Assembly: GCA_016713645.1 (NCBI GenBank)
Contig: JADJOU010000020.1
Span: forward strand, 13,979 to 77,978
DNA: 64,000 nt
Reading direction: 5' to 3'
Source: Bacteroidota bacterium
GTDB lineage: Bacteria > Bacteroidota > Bacteroidia > Chitinophagales > JADJOU01
A program made the position numbers and the translations under genes. Every line of letters starts with the position of its first letter. Positions within the stretch are counted from its first letter, which is position 1. Below the pieces are notes generated by a model. It was not told the origin of the DNA, did not search any database, and saw nothing but the letters and a program-made list of their open reading frames with translations. Below, one piece after another: positions 8,477 to 18,824 of this stretch.

Positions 8477-11400
8477 ATGAAGCAAATCTACGCCCTTATT
8501 TTTTGTCCATTATTGCTGCTAGCCTCGCAAAGAGATTTAGACAATTCACAGCGATTGAATTTGAATAAGCATGCCCAAACCATCCGCTTTATTCAAAATA
8601 AAAAGCAATGGAGTCCTGAAGTTAAATTCCTTTCTCAAATCAATGGCCAGCAAATCTGGTTTACCGATAAGGGAATTCGAACCAGTGCCTATAAAATAAT
8701 AGATAAAAGCCCAGCAAACACTGATTTTAATGAGTCCAATCCATCATTGGAAATGATTGATTCTTCTTTTGCTATTGGGCATGTTTGGGATATGATTTTT
8801 GTCAATCAAGAACCAAAAGCTAGATTCGAAGGCGCAAGCAAACTCAAAGAATACCACAATTATTTTCTCAGCAATGATTCAAGTAAATGGTCATCAAATG
8901 TCTCCTTGTACAACCAACTTTGGTATCGAAATGTATACAAGGGAATTGATGTCAAGTACTACGCCAACGAGCAAGGGGAGATGGAATACGATTTTGTTAT
9001 AGCGCCAAATTCCGATTATAAGAGAATTAAATTGAATTACCGAGGTTTAGATGGTTTGAGAATCAGCTCTAGTGGAGACTTGTTTTTGAAAACACAGTAT
9101 ATCGGTGAATTACCTGTTTCCAAACCTGTTGCATATCAAATTGTCAATAATCAAAGAGTGAATGTTCCTGTAAGATATGTTTTGGAAGGGAATGATTTGA
9201 GCTTTAAAGTCATAGGCCGTTACAATCCAAATCCAACCCCCATTACCGACCCTACCCTGAGGTATTGGACATCCTTGTGTCCTGCATTTTCTAATCATTG
9301 GAATTACACTTCAGGCATTGATGTGAATGCAGTAGGAGAGGCCGTTGTAACAGGCACCACCTTTAATCCCAATTTCCTGTAACAATTGGAGCTTTTCAAA
9401 CGACTTTATCTGGAAATTATGACGCCTTTGTTCTACAGCTCAATGCGCTTGGTACCAACGTGAATTTTTCTACTTTTCTAGGAGGCACGCTCCAAGATTA
9501 TTCTCGCGGGGCCTTGTATGACAATGCTTACAATATCGTTTTAACAGGCCAAACGTATTCAACAAATTTTCCCATATTAGGCGGATTGTCTAGCACATTG
9601 GCCGGCAATTACGATGTATACATTTCAAAATTAAATTCAACAGGAACAGCCCTCATCTTTTCATCTTATTTTGGCGGGGCGAATCAAGACTTTCCATCTG
9701 GTCTTGCCTTGGATAATTTGAATGATATTTATATATGTGGATCCACTTACTCAACAAATTTTCCACTCACTGGAGGCGTTATTAAATCTACAATTTCTGG
9801 GGTAAATACTTTCGATTGCTTTGTATCCAAGATTAATAGTACTTGCACCAGCCTTTTATACTCTACTTATTTGGGAGGTTCTAATTGGGATTATGCAGCA
9901 TGCCTTCGTATAGATAAAAACAAAAATGCTATAATATGTGGGTATACATTTTCTAGCGATTATCACACGACTATTGGAGCTTATGATATCAGTCAAAATG
10001 GCAGTTATGATGGATTTGTGACAAAGATAAATCCAACAGCAACTAGCATAATTTTCTCTACTTTCTTAGGCGGTATATCTCATGACTTTGCTAATTCATT
10101 GGCATTGGACGATAAGAACAATATTTATTTGCAGTTATCGACATTATCTACAAATTATCCTTTTACGCCCGGGGCTTTTAAAACATCTTTCTCCAATACA
10201 GGAGGCTATGAAATGGTCGTTTCTTCATTGGATTCTAATGGAAGTAAACTCCGATATTCTACTGCTATTGGTAAATCCAATAACTGGGGCGGCGGCTGGG
10301 GCTGGGGTGGTGGTAATTCAAATAATTTGATTATTACGCCTTGTGGAAATAATGTGATTATGTCGGGAAGCACTTATAGCAATACTTTCCCAACGACTAA
10401 TGACGCTTTTAAAAAGACCAATAATCCAAATTTCTGGGATCAATACATCACCGTGATAGATTCCTCACTCTCTACACTCAAATATTCCACTTTCTATGGC
10501 GGTCAATTGCATGAATATTGGGGAAATAATATCGCTTTTAAAAATAATATTCTCTATTCCACTGGAAATACACAAAGTCTCGATTATCCGATTACACCGA
10601 ATGCCTATATCAATATCAATTCCCTCAATGCCCAAACACCTACTGCATTCTCATTTGAGAATTTTTGTTTTTTGCCTGACCCAAGTGGCGTGAGTATTAA
10701 TCCATCCAATTTTTGCAATTCCACCATTCAATTGGCCACTTTTAAAGCAAAGCCAGTGAGAAATGAATGCACTGCAAATCTTAATAACCTGGTGAATTAT
10801 TGGTATCGAAATAATGATCGAGACTCTGTTATCGCAAAAGGAGATAGTGTCAGCCTCATGATCAATCCGCAAGATTCTTTTTATCTCGTTACAGTGGATA
10901 CTTTTTTGAAGTGCAGAAGTCGTGAATTGAAATTGGATTTTAGTTTTGGCATTTTCAAATGGGTGGTGAATAAAACAATCTGTGCCAATGATAGTTTTAA
11001 AGTAGATGGCATCTGGCGTAAGAAAGGTGGGATATATTATGAGACCATTAAAGGAAATCCTTGTGATACAGCTAAAACGGTTTTCTTAACCGTATTCCCC
11101 ATGATTCCGGCTTTCATAGATACGACAATTTGTTTTCATGAAGTATTTACGTTCAACAATAAAACATACGATACCACCAATATATACTATGATACTTTAA
11201 GTTCTAGTGGAGGTTGTGATACCTTATTGCAAATCAACCTCACTAAAATTCCTAAATTCACCAATCTTAAATATTCAATTTGCAATGGACAATTTGTAGT
11301 AATCAATGGCAATGCCTATAGCACTTCGGGTATTTATGTCAATAATTTAGTCAATCGCAAAGGCTGCGATAGCATTGTAACACTTGACTTGCGTGTCTCA

Positions 11401-14033
11401 GGCGCTAAAAGAGATTCAGTTTATAAGGTGATGTGCTTTGGAGAAACTTTTAAAGTGTTGAATAAGAATTATACCACTTCAGGGATTCGACTAGATACAC
11501 TCAAAAGTACCTTGACTTGCGATAGTATTATATATTCAGATCTCACATTTAAGCCTAGCACCATCTCTTATGATACCGTAATAAGATGCGAGACCGATAC
11601 ATTTACTTTTAAAGGCAAAATTTTTGAGAGCAGTGTATTTGATAATGGTAAAACATGGATAGATACGGTGATTACACCTACTGGTTGTAGTTTTAAAAAT
11701 GTGTTTCTCAAAATTAGTCCAATTAAATATCGCGTGAGTTCAAACTTAACCTTTACTGCTTGTTATCCAGGTCAGGGATATGTCGTTGGATCAAAAGTGT
11801 ATAAAGCTAGTGGACATTACTTTGATACCTTGCCACAAGTGAATGGCTGCGACAGTGTCATTGAAACCTATTTAGATTATATTCCTTATACTCCGGCGCC
11901 TAAAGCGAATTTCTATACCTCTATTTGCGAAGGAAAGTCCATTACGCTAGGCAATCAAACCCACAGCACTGCCGGTGTCTTCAGCGATACTTTATTCTCT
12001 GCTGCTGGATGTGATAGTATTCTCGTATTTACATACTTAACTGTACTTCCTCGTGTGCATACTTACCTTAAAGACACGCTCTGTTGGGGGAAATTTATGT
12101 ATGTCGGCAATAAAATACGCAATGCAACTGGCTCCTATGTTGATACGATCCCAGCTTTAAATACTTGCGATAGCATCATTCATTTGGATTTATTGGTCTA
12201 TCCAAAAGTAACTTATAGTTATACTGTAGATATATGCAATGGTCAAACCTACTTTTTTAATAATAAAAACTTGAGTATTGCAGGAATATATCTTGATACC
12301 TTGACCAATTACTTAAATTGCGATAGCTTTATCACCCTGAATTTAAAAGTCAATCCTACCTATTATAAAGTTAGAACGGTGAATTTGTGCGCAGGCGAGG
12401 GGATGACTATTGGAGGAGTTTATCGCACTACTGATGGGGCATATCTTGACACACTAAAAACAAGTAAGGGGTGTGACTCAATCACATTGACCAATTTGTT
12501 TTTTAAACAGAAGTATTTCAATAGCCACAATATCACCCTTTGTTTTGAGGATACTTTTTATTTCAATTCAAAAAAATACACACAGACTGGGATTTATTTA
12601 GACACGTTGAAATCAATTTTCGCTTGTGATAGCATTATTGAATCAATTATTCAAAAGCTTTCGCTCAATAGAAAAGTTGTTAAAGCAGATTTGTGTATAG
12701 GAGATAAGTATTTTGCGAGAAATGCCTATCAGACAGTGTCTGGAACCTATATAGATACTTTTATCTCCTTCCAAGGTTGTGATAGTATTGTGGAGCACCA
12801 GATTCAGTTTTATGCGAATTTTAATAAAGTGAATATTGCAACGATTTGCCAAGGAGATAGTTTTTTGCGGCAAAACTCTATCGCAAGTCCTCAGGATTAT
12901 ATACTGATAGCCTTAAAACGAGTTTTGGCTGCGATAGTTTTATTATAACTAAGCTAACGGTCTATCCAACACATAATAGAGTATTCAATATTCAATTATG
13001 CCAGGGGGAGCAATATTTTGCACAAGGTGCTTGGCAAACAGCAACGGGCACATACTACGATTATTTGAAAAATGTTTTTGGTTGTGATAGTATTATTACC
13101 ACCAATATCTTTGTTAATCCTGTCTATTCAATAGCCAAAACGGTAAACCTCTGCGATGGAATGCAATACTTTATCAAAGGGAAATTTCAAACAACGCCAG
13201 GCGTATATGTCGATTCACTCAAGACAAAATTGGGATGTGATAGTGTATTGATAACGACATTGAATTTTTTCCCTTCTTATTCTTATACCATTAAAGAGAC
13301 GATTTGCGCAGGAAGACCATTCTCATTCTACGAATATCAACCTAGAGAAACAGGTAATTATGCGAAAGTATTTAAGATAAAGAATTTTTGTGATAGCGTG
13401 TATATACTGAATCTGACTGTCCTTCCTTTCAATACGAAAACCAAATCAATTGAGAAATGCGATGGAGAGCAAGTCTACCTCAGCAATAAATGGCAAACAA
13501 AATCGGGATCTTATTTGGATACACTTCGCTCAACAATTGGCTGCGACACAATCTTGACCACGAATTTACAGATGATTCCTTTAAATTCGAAGACTCTTGT
13601 GGTGAACTTATGCAATAGCGATTCATTTGTTTTGAGAGGCAAGGTGTATTACAATAATCAATATCTCTATGATACTTTGAAAAATGCATCTGGTTGCGAT
13701 AGTATTTCTTTTATTGTATTGAAATTTACACCATGTGATTCTTCCGATGACTGCAACAAGGTATATGTTCCAACAGGATTCACGCCCAACGGAGATGGCT
13801 CAAACGATGCCTTGAGGCCAATTGTCAAAACTTCAAATGTTACTTTAGCGCGATTTTTAGTATACAATCGTTGGGGTAAGCAAGTATTCAATTCTTCAGA
13901 AAGCAATAAGTTTTCATGGGATGGAACCAATAATGCTGCTACTATGCCTATGGGTGTTTATTCTTGGGTTCTCGAATACATCTGCGGAGGGCAAGCCTTC
14001 CAGAGAAGCGGCAATACAACAATATTGCGATGA
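8477..14033 (+). CDS. Giant exported SBBP-propeller / Cys-repeat protein with CHU_C (T9SS-type) C-terminus (two frameshifts)
   Basis: About 1,850 residues after correcting two shifts: a missing T at 9373-9375 and another in the T6 run at 12861-12866. Order of parts: signal peptide (IYALIFCPLLLLAS); an N-terminal beta domain typical of SBBP proteins (FIQNKKQWSPEVKFLSQ); a propeller region of repeated LGGxxxDxxxxLxxD units (about 9300-10670); about 18 tandem Cys-containing repeats of about 50 residues (10970-13735); and a gliding-motility-associated C-terminal domain (VPTGFTPNGDGSNDALRP, VYNRWGKQVF, WDGTNNAATMPMGVYSW), the usual sorting signal for type IX secretion. Likely cell-surface adhesin or structural filament; the role is inferred. 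An upstream in-frame start at 8390 is possible, but ATG 8477 is followed at once by the signal peptide. Confidence 0.85.
10970..13735 (+). repeat. About 18 tandem ~50-residue repeats encoded inside the giant surface protein
   Basis: Each unit reads roughly (x)LCxGxxFxxxxxxYxxSGxYxDTLxxxxGCDSIxxxxLxVxP, period about 150 bp. The Cys near the start and the Cys of GCDS are nearly invariant and about 30 residues apart, suggesting one disulfide per unit in an exported protein. Units are divergent at the DNA level, so this is an old array, not a recent amplification. Unit 13 spans the second frameshift and is complete once one T is added. Counted by eye. Confidence 0.8.
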
Positions 14034-14473
14034 TACATTGGATAAAAAAGTCTTTTGCAGACCTCACAAAAGAGGAATTGTATGATATATTGAGACTTCG
14101 TCAAGAAATATTTGTCGTTGAACAAAATTGTCCCTACTTAGATAATGATGGATTGGATTTTTCTTGCGAACATCTTTATGGAATGAGTGATGGTATGATC
14201 GTGCTTTATGCGCGCATAATTCCTAAAGGCATTGATTATCCTGATTCTTGGAGTATAGGTCGCGTAGTTACGCGCATGGAATATAGAGGGCGCGGATGGG
14301 GTGGCGCACTGATAGAGAAATGCCTTGAAACAATTGGACAAGATACGGTCACCATTCATGCACAATCCTATTTGGAGAGATTCTACCAAAAATTTGGATT
14401 CGAAACGATAGGGGCTGAATACGACTTAGATGGAATTCCTCATAAGGAAATGCGCAGACAAGTGAATTCCTAG
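14030..14473 (+). CDS. elaA: GNAT family N-acetyltransferase, ElaA type
   Basis: 147 residues. Acetyl-CoA dependent N-acetyltransferase of the ElaA group; acceptor unknown. The start ATG 14030 overlaps the stop of the giant gene (ATGA), suggesting translational coupling. Visible family features are the N-terminal ELYDILRLRQEIFVVEQNCPY, the DGLDFSCEHLYG segment, the acetyl-CoA loop RGRGWGGALIE near residue 87 and the late FYQKFGFETIGAEYDLDGIPH segment. Ends tail-to-tail with purA, overlapping by 4 bp. An upstream in-frame start at 13964 lies inside the previous gene's conserved C-terminal domain and is rejected. Confidence 0.9.
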   Translation: MIHWIKKSFADLTKEELYDILRLRQEIFVVEQNCPYLDNDGLDFSCEHLYGMSDGMIVLYARIIPKGIDYPDSWSIGRVVTRMEYRGRGWGGALIEKCLETIGQDTVTIHAQSYLERFYQKFGFETIGAEYDLDGIPHKEMRRQVNS

Positions 14474-15732
14474 CTTCTTAAAACCAAATCATCTCGCCCA
14501 ACACCCGTGCTTATAATGCTTACTTCAACGCCCGTTTTCTCTGAGATGGTATTGATATAATTCTGAAGAGGTGTAGGAAGTTGATTGAACTCTTTGGTCT
14601 CTAGAGCGCAATTCCAACCTGGATGCGATTGATAATTTACTTGTAATGTAGGGTCCACAATATAGGGGAACTGCTCTGTGGTATTATTTCCGATCTGATA
14701 GGATTCCCCGATTTTAATTTCTTCAAAATCATTGAGCACATCCACTTTTGTGACAATGAGCTGGGTGACTCCGTTGATCATGCAAGCGTATTTTACTGCT
14801 GGAAGATCGAGCCAACCGCATCTTCGCGGTCTGCCTGTTGTTGCCCCAAATTCATGACCATTCTTTCTAATCTTTTCTCCTGTTTCATCGTGTAATTCTG
14901 ATGGGAATGGACCAGATCCAACCCTTGTGCAATAGGCTTTAATCACGCCATACACTTCTCTGATTTTTTGTGGCGCAATTCCCAATCCACTGCATACGCC
15001 GCCTGATATCGTATTTGAAGAAGTGACAAATGGATATGTTCCGAAATCGACATCCAACATGGTTCCTTGTGCACCTTCTGCTAGGACTTTTTTGCCTGAT
15101 TTCAATGCTTGGTCGATATAGTATTCACTATCGATCACTTGATAAGCTTTCAGCGCATCAATAGCTTTAAACCATTCCTCTTCATAAGCGGCATTGTCTT
15201 CAGAATAATTATACAATTTGAGCAATTCTTGGTGCTTTGATTTTAATTTCAAATAGCGCTCTTTGAAATTACTCAAAAAAATATCTCCATATTTAATGCT
15301 ATTTCGCCCAGTTTTGTCCATATAGACGGGACCTATTCCCCTAAGGGTTGATCCAATTTTATCATCGCCTTTTGATTTTTCAGAGGCTGCATCCAACTGC
15401 ATATGCAATGGAAGAATTAGGGAAACTCTTCTTGAAATAAAGAGATTGTCCTTAATCGTCAAACCAACACTTTCAAGGTTTTTGATTTCTTGAAGAAGGG
15501 TTGTCGGATTGATGACAACGCCATTTCCAATGATATTGGCTAAATGCTTGTGAAAAATTCCAGAAGGGATGGTGTGTAAGACAAATTTTTTGTCATTGAC
15601 ATAGAGCGTATGACCTGCATTTGGTCCGCCTTGGAAGCGAGCAATAATGTCATATTGGGGGGCTAAAAAATCTACGATTTTTCCTTTTCCTTCATCACCC
15701 CACTGAAGGCCTAACAATACATCAACGTACAT
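14470..15732 (-). CDS. purA: Adenylosuccinate synthase
   Basis: Converts IMP, aspartate and GTP to adenylosuccinate, the first step from IMP to AMP. 420 residues, normal length, ATG start. Signatures: the N-terminal P-loop QWGDEGKGKIVDF with catalytic Asp, QGGPNAGHTLY with catalytic His, RGIGPVYMDKTGR, LAEGAQGTMLDVDFGTYPFVTSS and TTGRPRRCGW. No frameshift. A single gene facing elaA; the STAS gene lies 69 bp upstream on the same strand. Confidence 0.97.
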   Translation of the reverse strand: MYVDVLLGLQWGDEGKGKIVDFLAPQYDIIARFQGGPNAGHTLYVNDKKFVLHTIPSGIFHKHLANIIGNGVVINPTTLLQEIKNLESVGLTIKDNLFISRRVSLILPLHMQLDAASEKSKGDDKIGSTLRGIGPVYMDKTGRNSIKYGDIFLSNFKERYLKLKSKHQELLKLYNYSEDNAAYEEEWFKAIDALKAYQVIDSEYYIDQALKSGKKVLAEGAQGTMLDVDFGTYPFVTSSNTISGGVCSGLGIAPQKIREVYGVIKAYCTRVGSGPFPSELHDETGEKIRKNGHEFGATTGRPRRCGWLDLPAVKYACMINGVTQLIVTKVDVLNDFEEIKIGESYQIGNNTTEQFPYIVDPTLQVNYQSHPGWNCALETKEFNQLPTPLQNYINTISEKTGVEVSIISTGVGRDDLVLRS

Positions 15733-15800
15733 CTTGTTTTATTAAGAGACAAATGTAAAATGTATTGAGATAGATAAATTAGAAAATTATTAACATTTTA

Positions 15801-16142
15801 TCATCCCGCTAACATTCCCTTCGCCTCAGCAATGCTCGGAGCAATGGTAAAGAATTGATTGAGTCTTGTCATCAAAATTAGCTTATTGAAACTCTCCGAG
15901 AGGTTGGTAAAGCAGATTTGAGCATTGGTTTCCTTAGCCTTGGTGACGATTTTCAATAAATTTCCCAATCCTGTGCTATTGATATATTTTAGATTGCTCA
16001 AATCAAAAATGAATTTGAGATTTCCTTTTTCAAAATCTGTCGTAAATGATTCAAATATGACCTGACCATCAACCTCACCGAGGAGATTTCCAGCAATTTC
16101 ATAAATAATCAATCCGTTTTCTTCTAATTTTGTTAGGTTCAT
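15801..16142 (-). CDS. STAS domain protein (anti-anti-sigma factor-like)
   Basis: 113 residues, a single STAS domain. The segment LKFIFDLSNLKYINSTGLGNLLKI carries the Ser that partner kinases phosphorylate in SpoIIAA/RsbV-type antagonists (the STGLG motif). A role in partner switching, releasing a sigma factor or other regulator, follows from the family, but no anti-sigma kinase or phosphatase gene is adjacent. The Fur-family gene lies 12 bp upstream on the same strand, so the two may be cotranscribed. Confidence 0.85.
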   Translation of the reverse strand: MNLTKLEENGLIIYEIAGNLLGEVDGQVIFESFTTDFEKGNLKFIFDLSNLKYINSTGLGNLLKIVTKAKETNAQICFTNLSESFNKLILMTRLNQFFTIAPSIAEAKGMLAG

Positions 16143-16154
16143 ATAAGGTATAGG

Positions 16155-16613
16155 TTAGGTTTTACATTCTTTTTTGTCGCAATGTGCATATAAGGTCAAA
16201 GAGTGATTCATCACCTTAAAGTGCATGATATCGCCCATCGTTTGTTTTATATTTTGAATGCGCGGGTCACAGAATTCAAATACTTTATTGCATTCAATAC
16301 AAATCAGATGGTCATGTTGCTTATAGCCATAGGACTTTTCATATTGAGCAAAATTATTGCCAAATTGATGTTTTTTTATCAAATTACATTCAATAAAAAA
16401 GCTCCAATGTATTGTAGACAGTGGCTTTGCTTAGATTGAATTTTTTTTAATTATGTCATTATAGAGCATTTCAGCTTCAAAATGGTCGTCTCTAGAATAA
16501 ATTTCCTCTAAAATATAAAAGCGTTCAGGGGTCTTTCGAAGATTTTTTGCTTCGATAAAATGGTTTAAAATCTCCACCACTTCATGATAATTTCTCGGAA
16601 CGGTTTTATTCAT
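16155..16613 (-). CDS. Fur family metal-dependent transcriptional regulator (two frameshifts)
   Basis: About 152 residues after correcting two breaks: the T8 run at 16441-16448 and the A6 run at 16395-16400 (plus-strand bases). The rebuilt protein has the winged-helix part (NLRKTPERFYILEEIYSRDDHFEAEMLYNDI, then NLSKATVYNTLELF) and the dimerisation/metal part (HDHLICIECNKVFEF with a CxxC-type site, and a C-terminal HCDKKEC). Fur/Zur/PerR cannot be separated by eye. The start ATG 16613 is chosen because upstream in-frame sequence has no family similarity. The frame returns after the second break, so the gene is complete apart from the 50 bp between the breaks. Confidence 0.85.
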
Positions 16614-16674
16614 GTATTCCCTTGCGCAATTTGAATATTTATATAATGATAGGATTATGCCTCCTGGGGTTATC

Positions 16675-17211
16675 CTAATTTTTGAAATTCTTTTGAAAAG
16701 CATCCCATGCTGTCGTCTTATGATGATTGCCTCCAAAATAGGAGAGAACGGTATTCATCATATCCGCTTCAATATATCCCGGAATATTCTGGATGATTGA
16801 ATTGTCGTCATTTAATATCAACGTTGAAGGATAGCTCATCTGCCCTTGAAGCATATATACAGCCAATTCATGTGTTGCTCTGCCTCCCGTCTGTGGCATT
16901 TTATACATCTTTCCCATATACTCGACATCTTCTTCTCGTTCAGCATTGAACTTTACGGCGTAATAATTCTTGTTGATGTTGGCAATGATTTTTGGGTTTT
17001 CGTAAGTCGCTTTATCCATTTTTTTGCACCATCCGCACCAGTCGGTATATACATCAACAATAATTTTTTTTGGGTTTTTCTTGGATGCCGCTAACGCCTC
17101 TTTCATCGTCATCCACTTGATATGCGGTGTAGATGCCTCTTTTCCTTTAAAGCTAGATGTAAACAGGATTCCAATGCTTGCAATCGCTGCAACAAAAAGT
17201 AAATTTCTCAT
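16675..17211 (-). CDS. Exported thioredoxin family protein
   Basis: 178 residues. A short N-terminal hydrophobic segment (LLFVAAIASIGILFTSS) predicts export to the periplasm or anchoring. The thioredoxin-like domain has IIVDVYTDWCGWCKKMD with the redox pair C-G-W-C near residues 59-62, and the cis-Pro region MSYPSTLIL near residue 130. This resembles the Bacteroidota thioredoxin_7 / DsbD-gamma-like group that reduces exported thiols; the partner is unknown. It ends 61 bp from the Fur-family start on the same strand. Intact. Confidence 0.88.
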   Translation of the reverse strand: MRNLLFVAAIASIGILFTSSFKGKEASTPHIKWMTMKEALAASKKNPKKIIVDVYTDWCGWCKKMDKATYENPKIIANINKNYYAVKFNAEREEDVEYMGKMYKMPQTGGRATHELAVYMLQGQMSYPSTLILNDDNSIIQNIPGYIEADMMNTVLSYFGGNHHKTTAWDAFQKNFKN

Positions 17212-17275
17212 GATTTTAACCGATTTTTCCCAAAATTATTTAAAAACAAATATAGTCGATTAATCTTAACTTAAT

Positions 17276-18265
17276 TTAATTATATAAAAGACTACAGCCT
17301 CTTAAATCGCTTTGGTCCAATCTTCCAAGGATTTCAAAACCGCCATCTTCATGTAAATGGGCAATATCATCGGTCCCTATAAATGAACATGAATTTATAT
17401 TGGCAAAATCAATAATGTTTATTAGTCCTGTGCCCGTTGATTTTATTTGAAATGGATCTGCAATATCTCTGACTAGAATTTTTATCCAAGGCGATGGCTT
17501 GTAAATCCCATTCATTTTAGCGTATGATTGAGAAAGCAATTCGGTCATCCCATACTCAGAATAGATCTTGTCAGATGGAACAAATCGATTGAGCATTTCA
17601 TAGACCTCTTTTTTTGTCATTTCTGTTTTTCTTCCCTTCATTCCACCTGTTTCAATGATAGTTGTATTGTGCAATTTAGTGTCAATCGATGTTAGAAAAT
17701 CAATGAGGGCATAGGTGACCCCAAATAAGATGACTTTTTGGCCTTTGCCTTCTAATTCTTCTAATTGGATTTGCAGGGATTTCCAATCATTGAGATAAAA
17801 TCCATTGTTTCCCTGTTTGCTGCATTTCATGAATTCATTGACCATATATACCAAAGAGGAGTTTCCCTTTTGCAAGTAATTGGGCAATAGGGCGAGAATG
17901 GTATAATCAGCTATGTTGTTAAAAATGGTTTGAAAATAGTTCAATGCGCTCTTGTTGTATATTGTTATATCCTCGACATAATGCTTACTTGATATCATCC
18001 CTGTCGTGCCGCTGCTCTCAAAAATAATCGATTCTTCTGCACCATTTCGAATGATTTTTTGAGATTTAAATAGACCAATGGGTAGAAATGGAATTTTACA
18101 GACTTGATCAATTTGATTGGGAGTAATTTTTAAAAAATCGACATAGGTCTTATACACTTGACATTGTTCGTATTGAAATTGGAATATTTCTAAAGCGACT
18201 GATTCAAACTCTGCTGCTTGAATATCAAATATGGTAGAATAGAAATAGTCGCGCTGTTTAGTCAA
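17276..18265 (-). CDS. LuxE/PaaK-like acyl-activating (acyl-protein synthetase-like) protein
   Basis: About 330 residues of the adenylate-forming superfamily. FESSGTTGMISSKHY near residue 105 is the phosphate-binding loop, followed by IIETGGMKGRK and SEYGMTELLSQSYA. The length and motif set fit LuxE-type acyl-protein synthetases rather than full acyl-CoA ligases. Such stand-alone proteins occur in Bacteroidota without lux reductase genes, and none is nearby. The frame is open up to 18385, but that extension overlaps a divergent lipoprotein and lacks similarity, so the start is placed at TTG 18265; this is uncertain. Substrate unknown. Confidence 0.75.
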   Translation of the reverse strand: MTKQRDYFYSTIFDIQAAEFESVALEIFQFQYEQCQVYKTYVDFLKITPNQIDQVCKIPFLPIGLFKSQKIIRNGAEESIIFESSGTTGMISSKHYVEDITIYNKSALNYFQTIFNNIADYTILALLPNYLQKGNSSLVYMVNEFMKCSKQGNNGFYLNDWKSLQIQLEELEGKGQKVILFGVTYALIDFLTSIDTKLHNTTIIETGGMKGRKTEMTKKEVYEMLNRFVPSDKIYSEYGMTELLSQSYAKMNGIYKPSPWIKILVRDIADPFQIKSTGTGLINIIDFANINSCSFIGTDDIAHLHEDGGFEILGRLDQSDLRGCSLLYN

Positions 18266-18304
18266 AAATCTCTGTATTTTAGCTCGAACAAAAATGCTAT
18301 ATTC

Positions 18305-18824
18305 TTGAGAAATTTGTTTTTTTTTATTTTCAGTGTCTCTTCTATTTGGATGCAAGTTGGATTCAAACTTCCTGACGGTTCCCAAGATTGAGTATTCTCA
18401 TGTGAGCAAAAATGTCATTAAGAATGCAGATAATTCCTTTTCGATATTCTTTAAATTCGAAGATGCAGAAGGGGATTTAGGTGGAGATACAGTTGTAGGA
18501 GTCTCAAATGATTGTGATTATTTTGATACAGAGGATATGACAGCTACTTCATGTTATAAAAAGATCAATTGGAATCTCTTTGTCATCGACACGCGAAATA
18601 GAGATGGGTTTAAACCTTTCATTGTTTCGATTCCGAGACTAGCCCCGGTGCCAGTAAATGAACAAGAACCTCTATCTGGAATGATCAATGTAGATATGTT
18701 TAACGCTGCCTGTAAACCATTGGAAAAAGAGCGCGACACCGTGATTTACAGCATTCAAATCAAAGATCAAGCAGGGAATTTCAGCAATAAAATTTTTACG
18801 GAGCCTATTTATATTGTGAAATAA
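18305..18824 (+). CDS. Predicted lipoprotein, unknown function (possible frameshift in signal peptide)
   Basis: The frame open from 18333 (GTG) encodes SLLFGC near its start, a lipobox with no signal peptide in front. Removing one T from the T9 run at 18317-18325 joins it to a TTG at 18305 and gives a normal short lipoprotein signal (LRNLFFLFSVSLLFGC). The mature part of about 150 residues contains FFKFEDAEGDLGGDT, AEGDLGG being typical of Bacteroidota exported proteins with calcium-loop-like beta domains, and ends in a segment like YSIQIKDQAGNFSN. Function unknown. The 3' end overlaps the class-V aminotransferase tail by 16 bp. Confidence 0.65.

Noticed and set aside
10970..13735. CRISPR-like or recent tandem DNA repeat
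   Set aside because: The periodicity is at the protein level only; DNA units are divergent and lie within a coding frame.
13964..14029. Upstream start for ElaA inside the giant gene
   Set aside because: The region is the conserved CHU_C domain end in another frame; ATG 14030 gives the family start and an ATGA junction.
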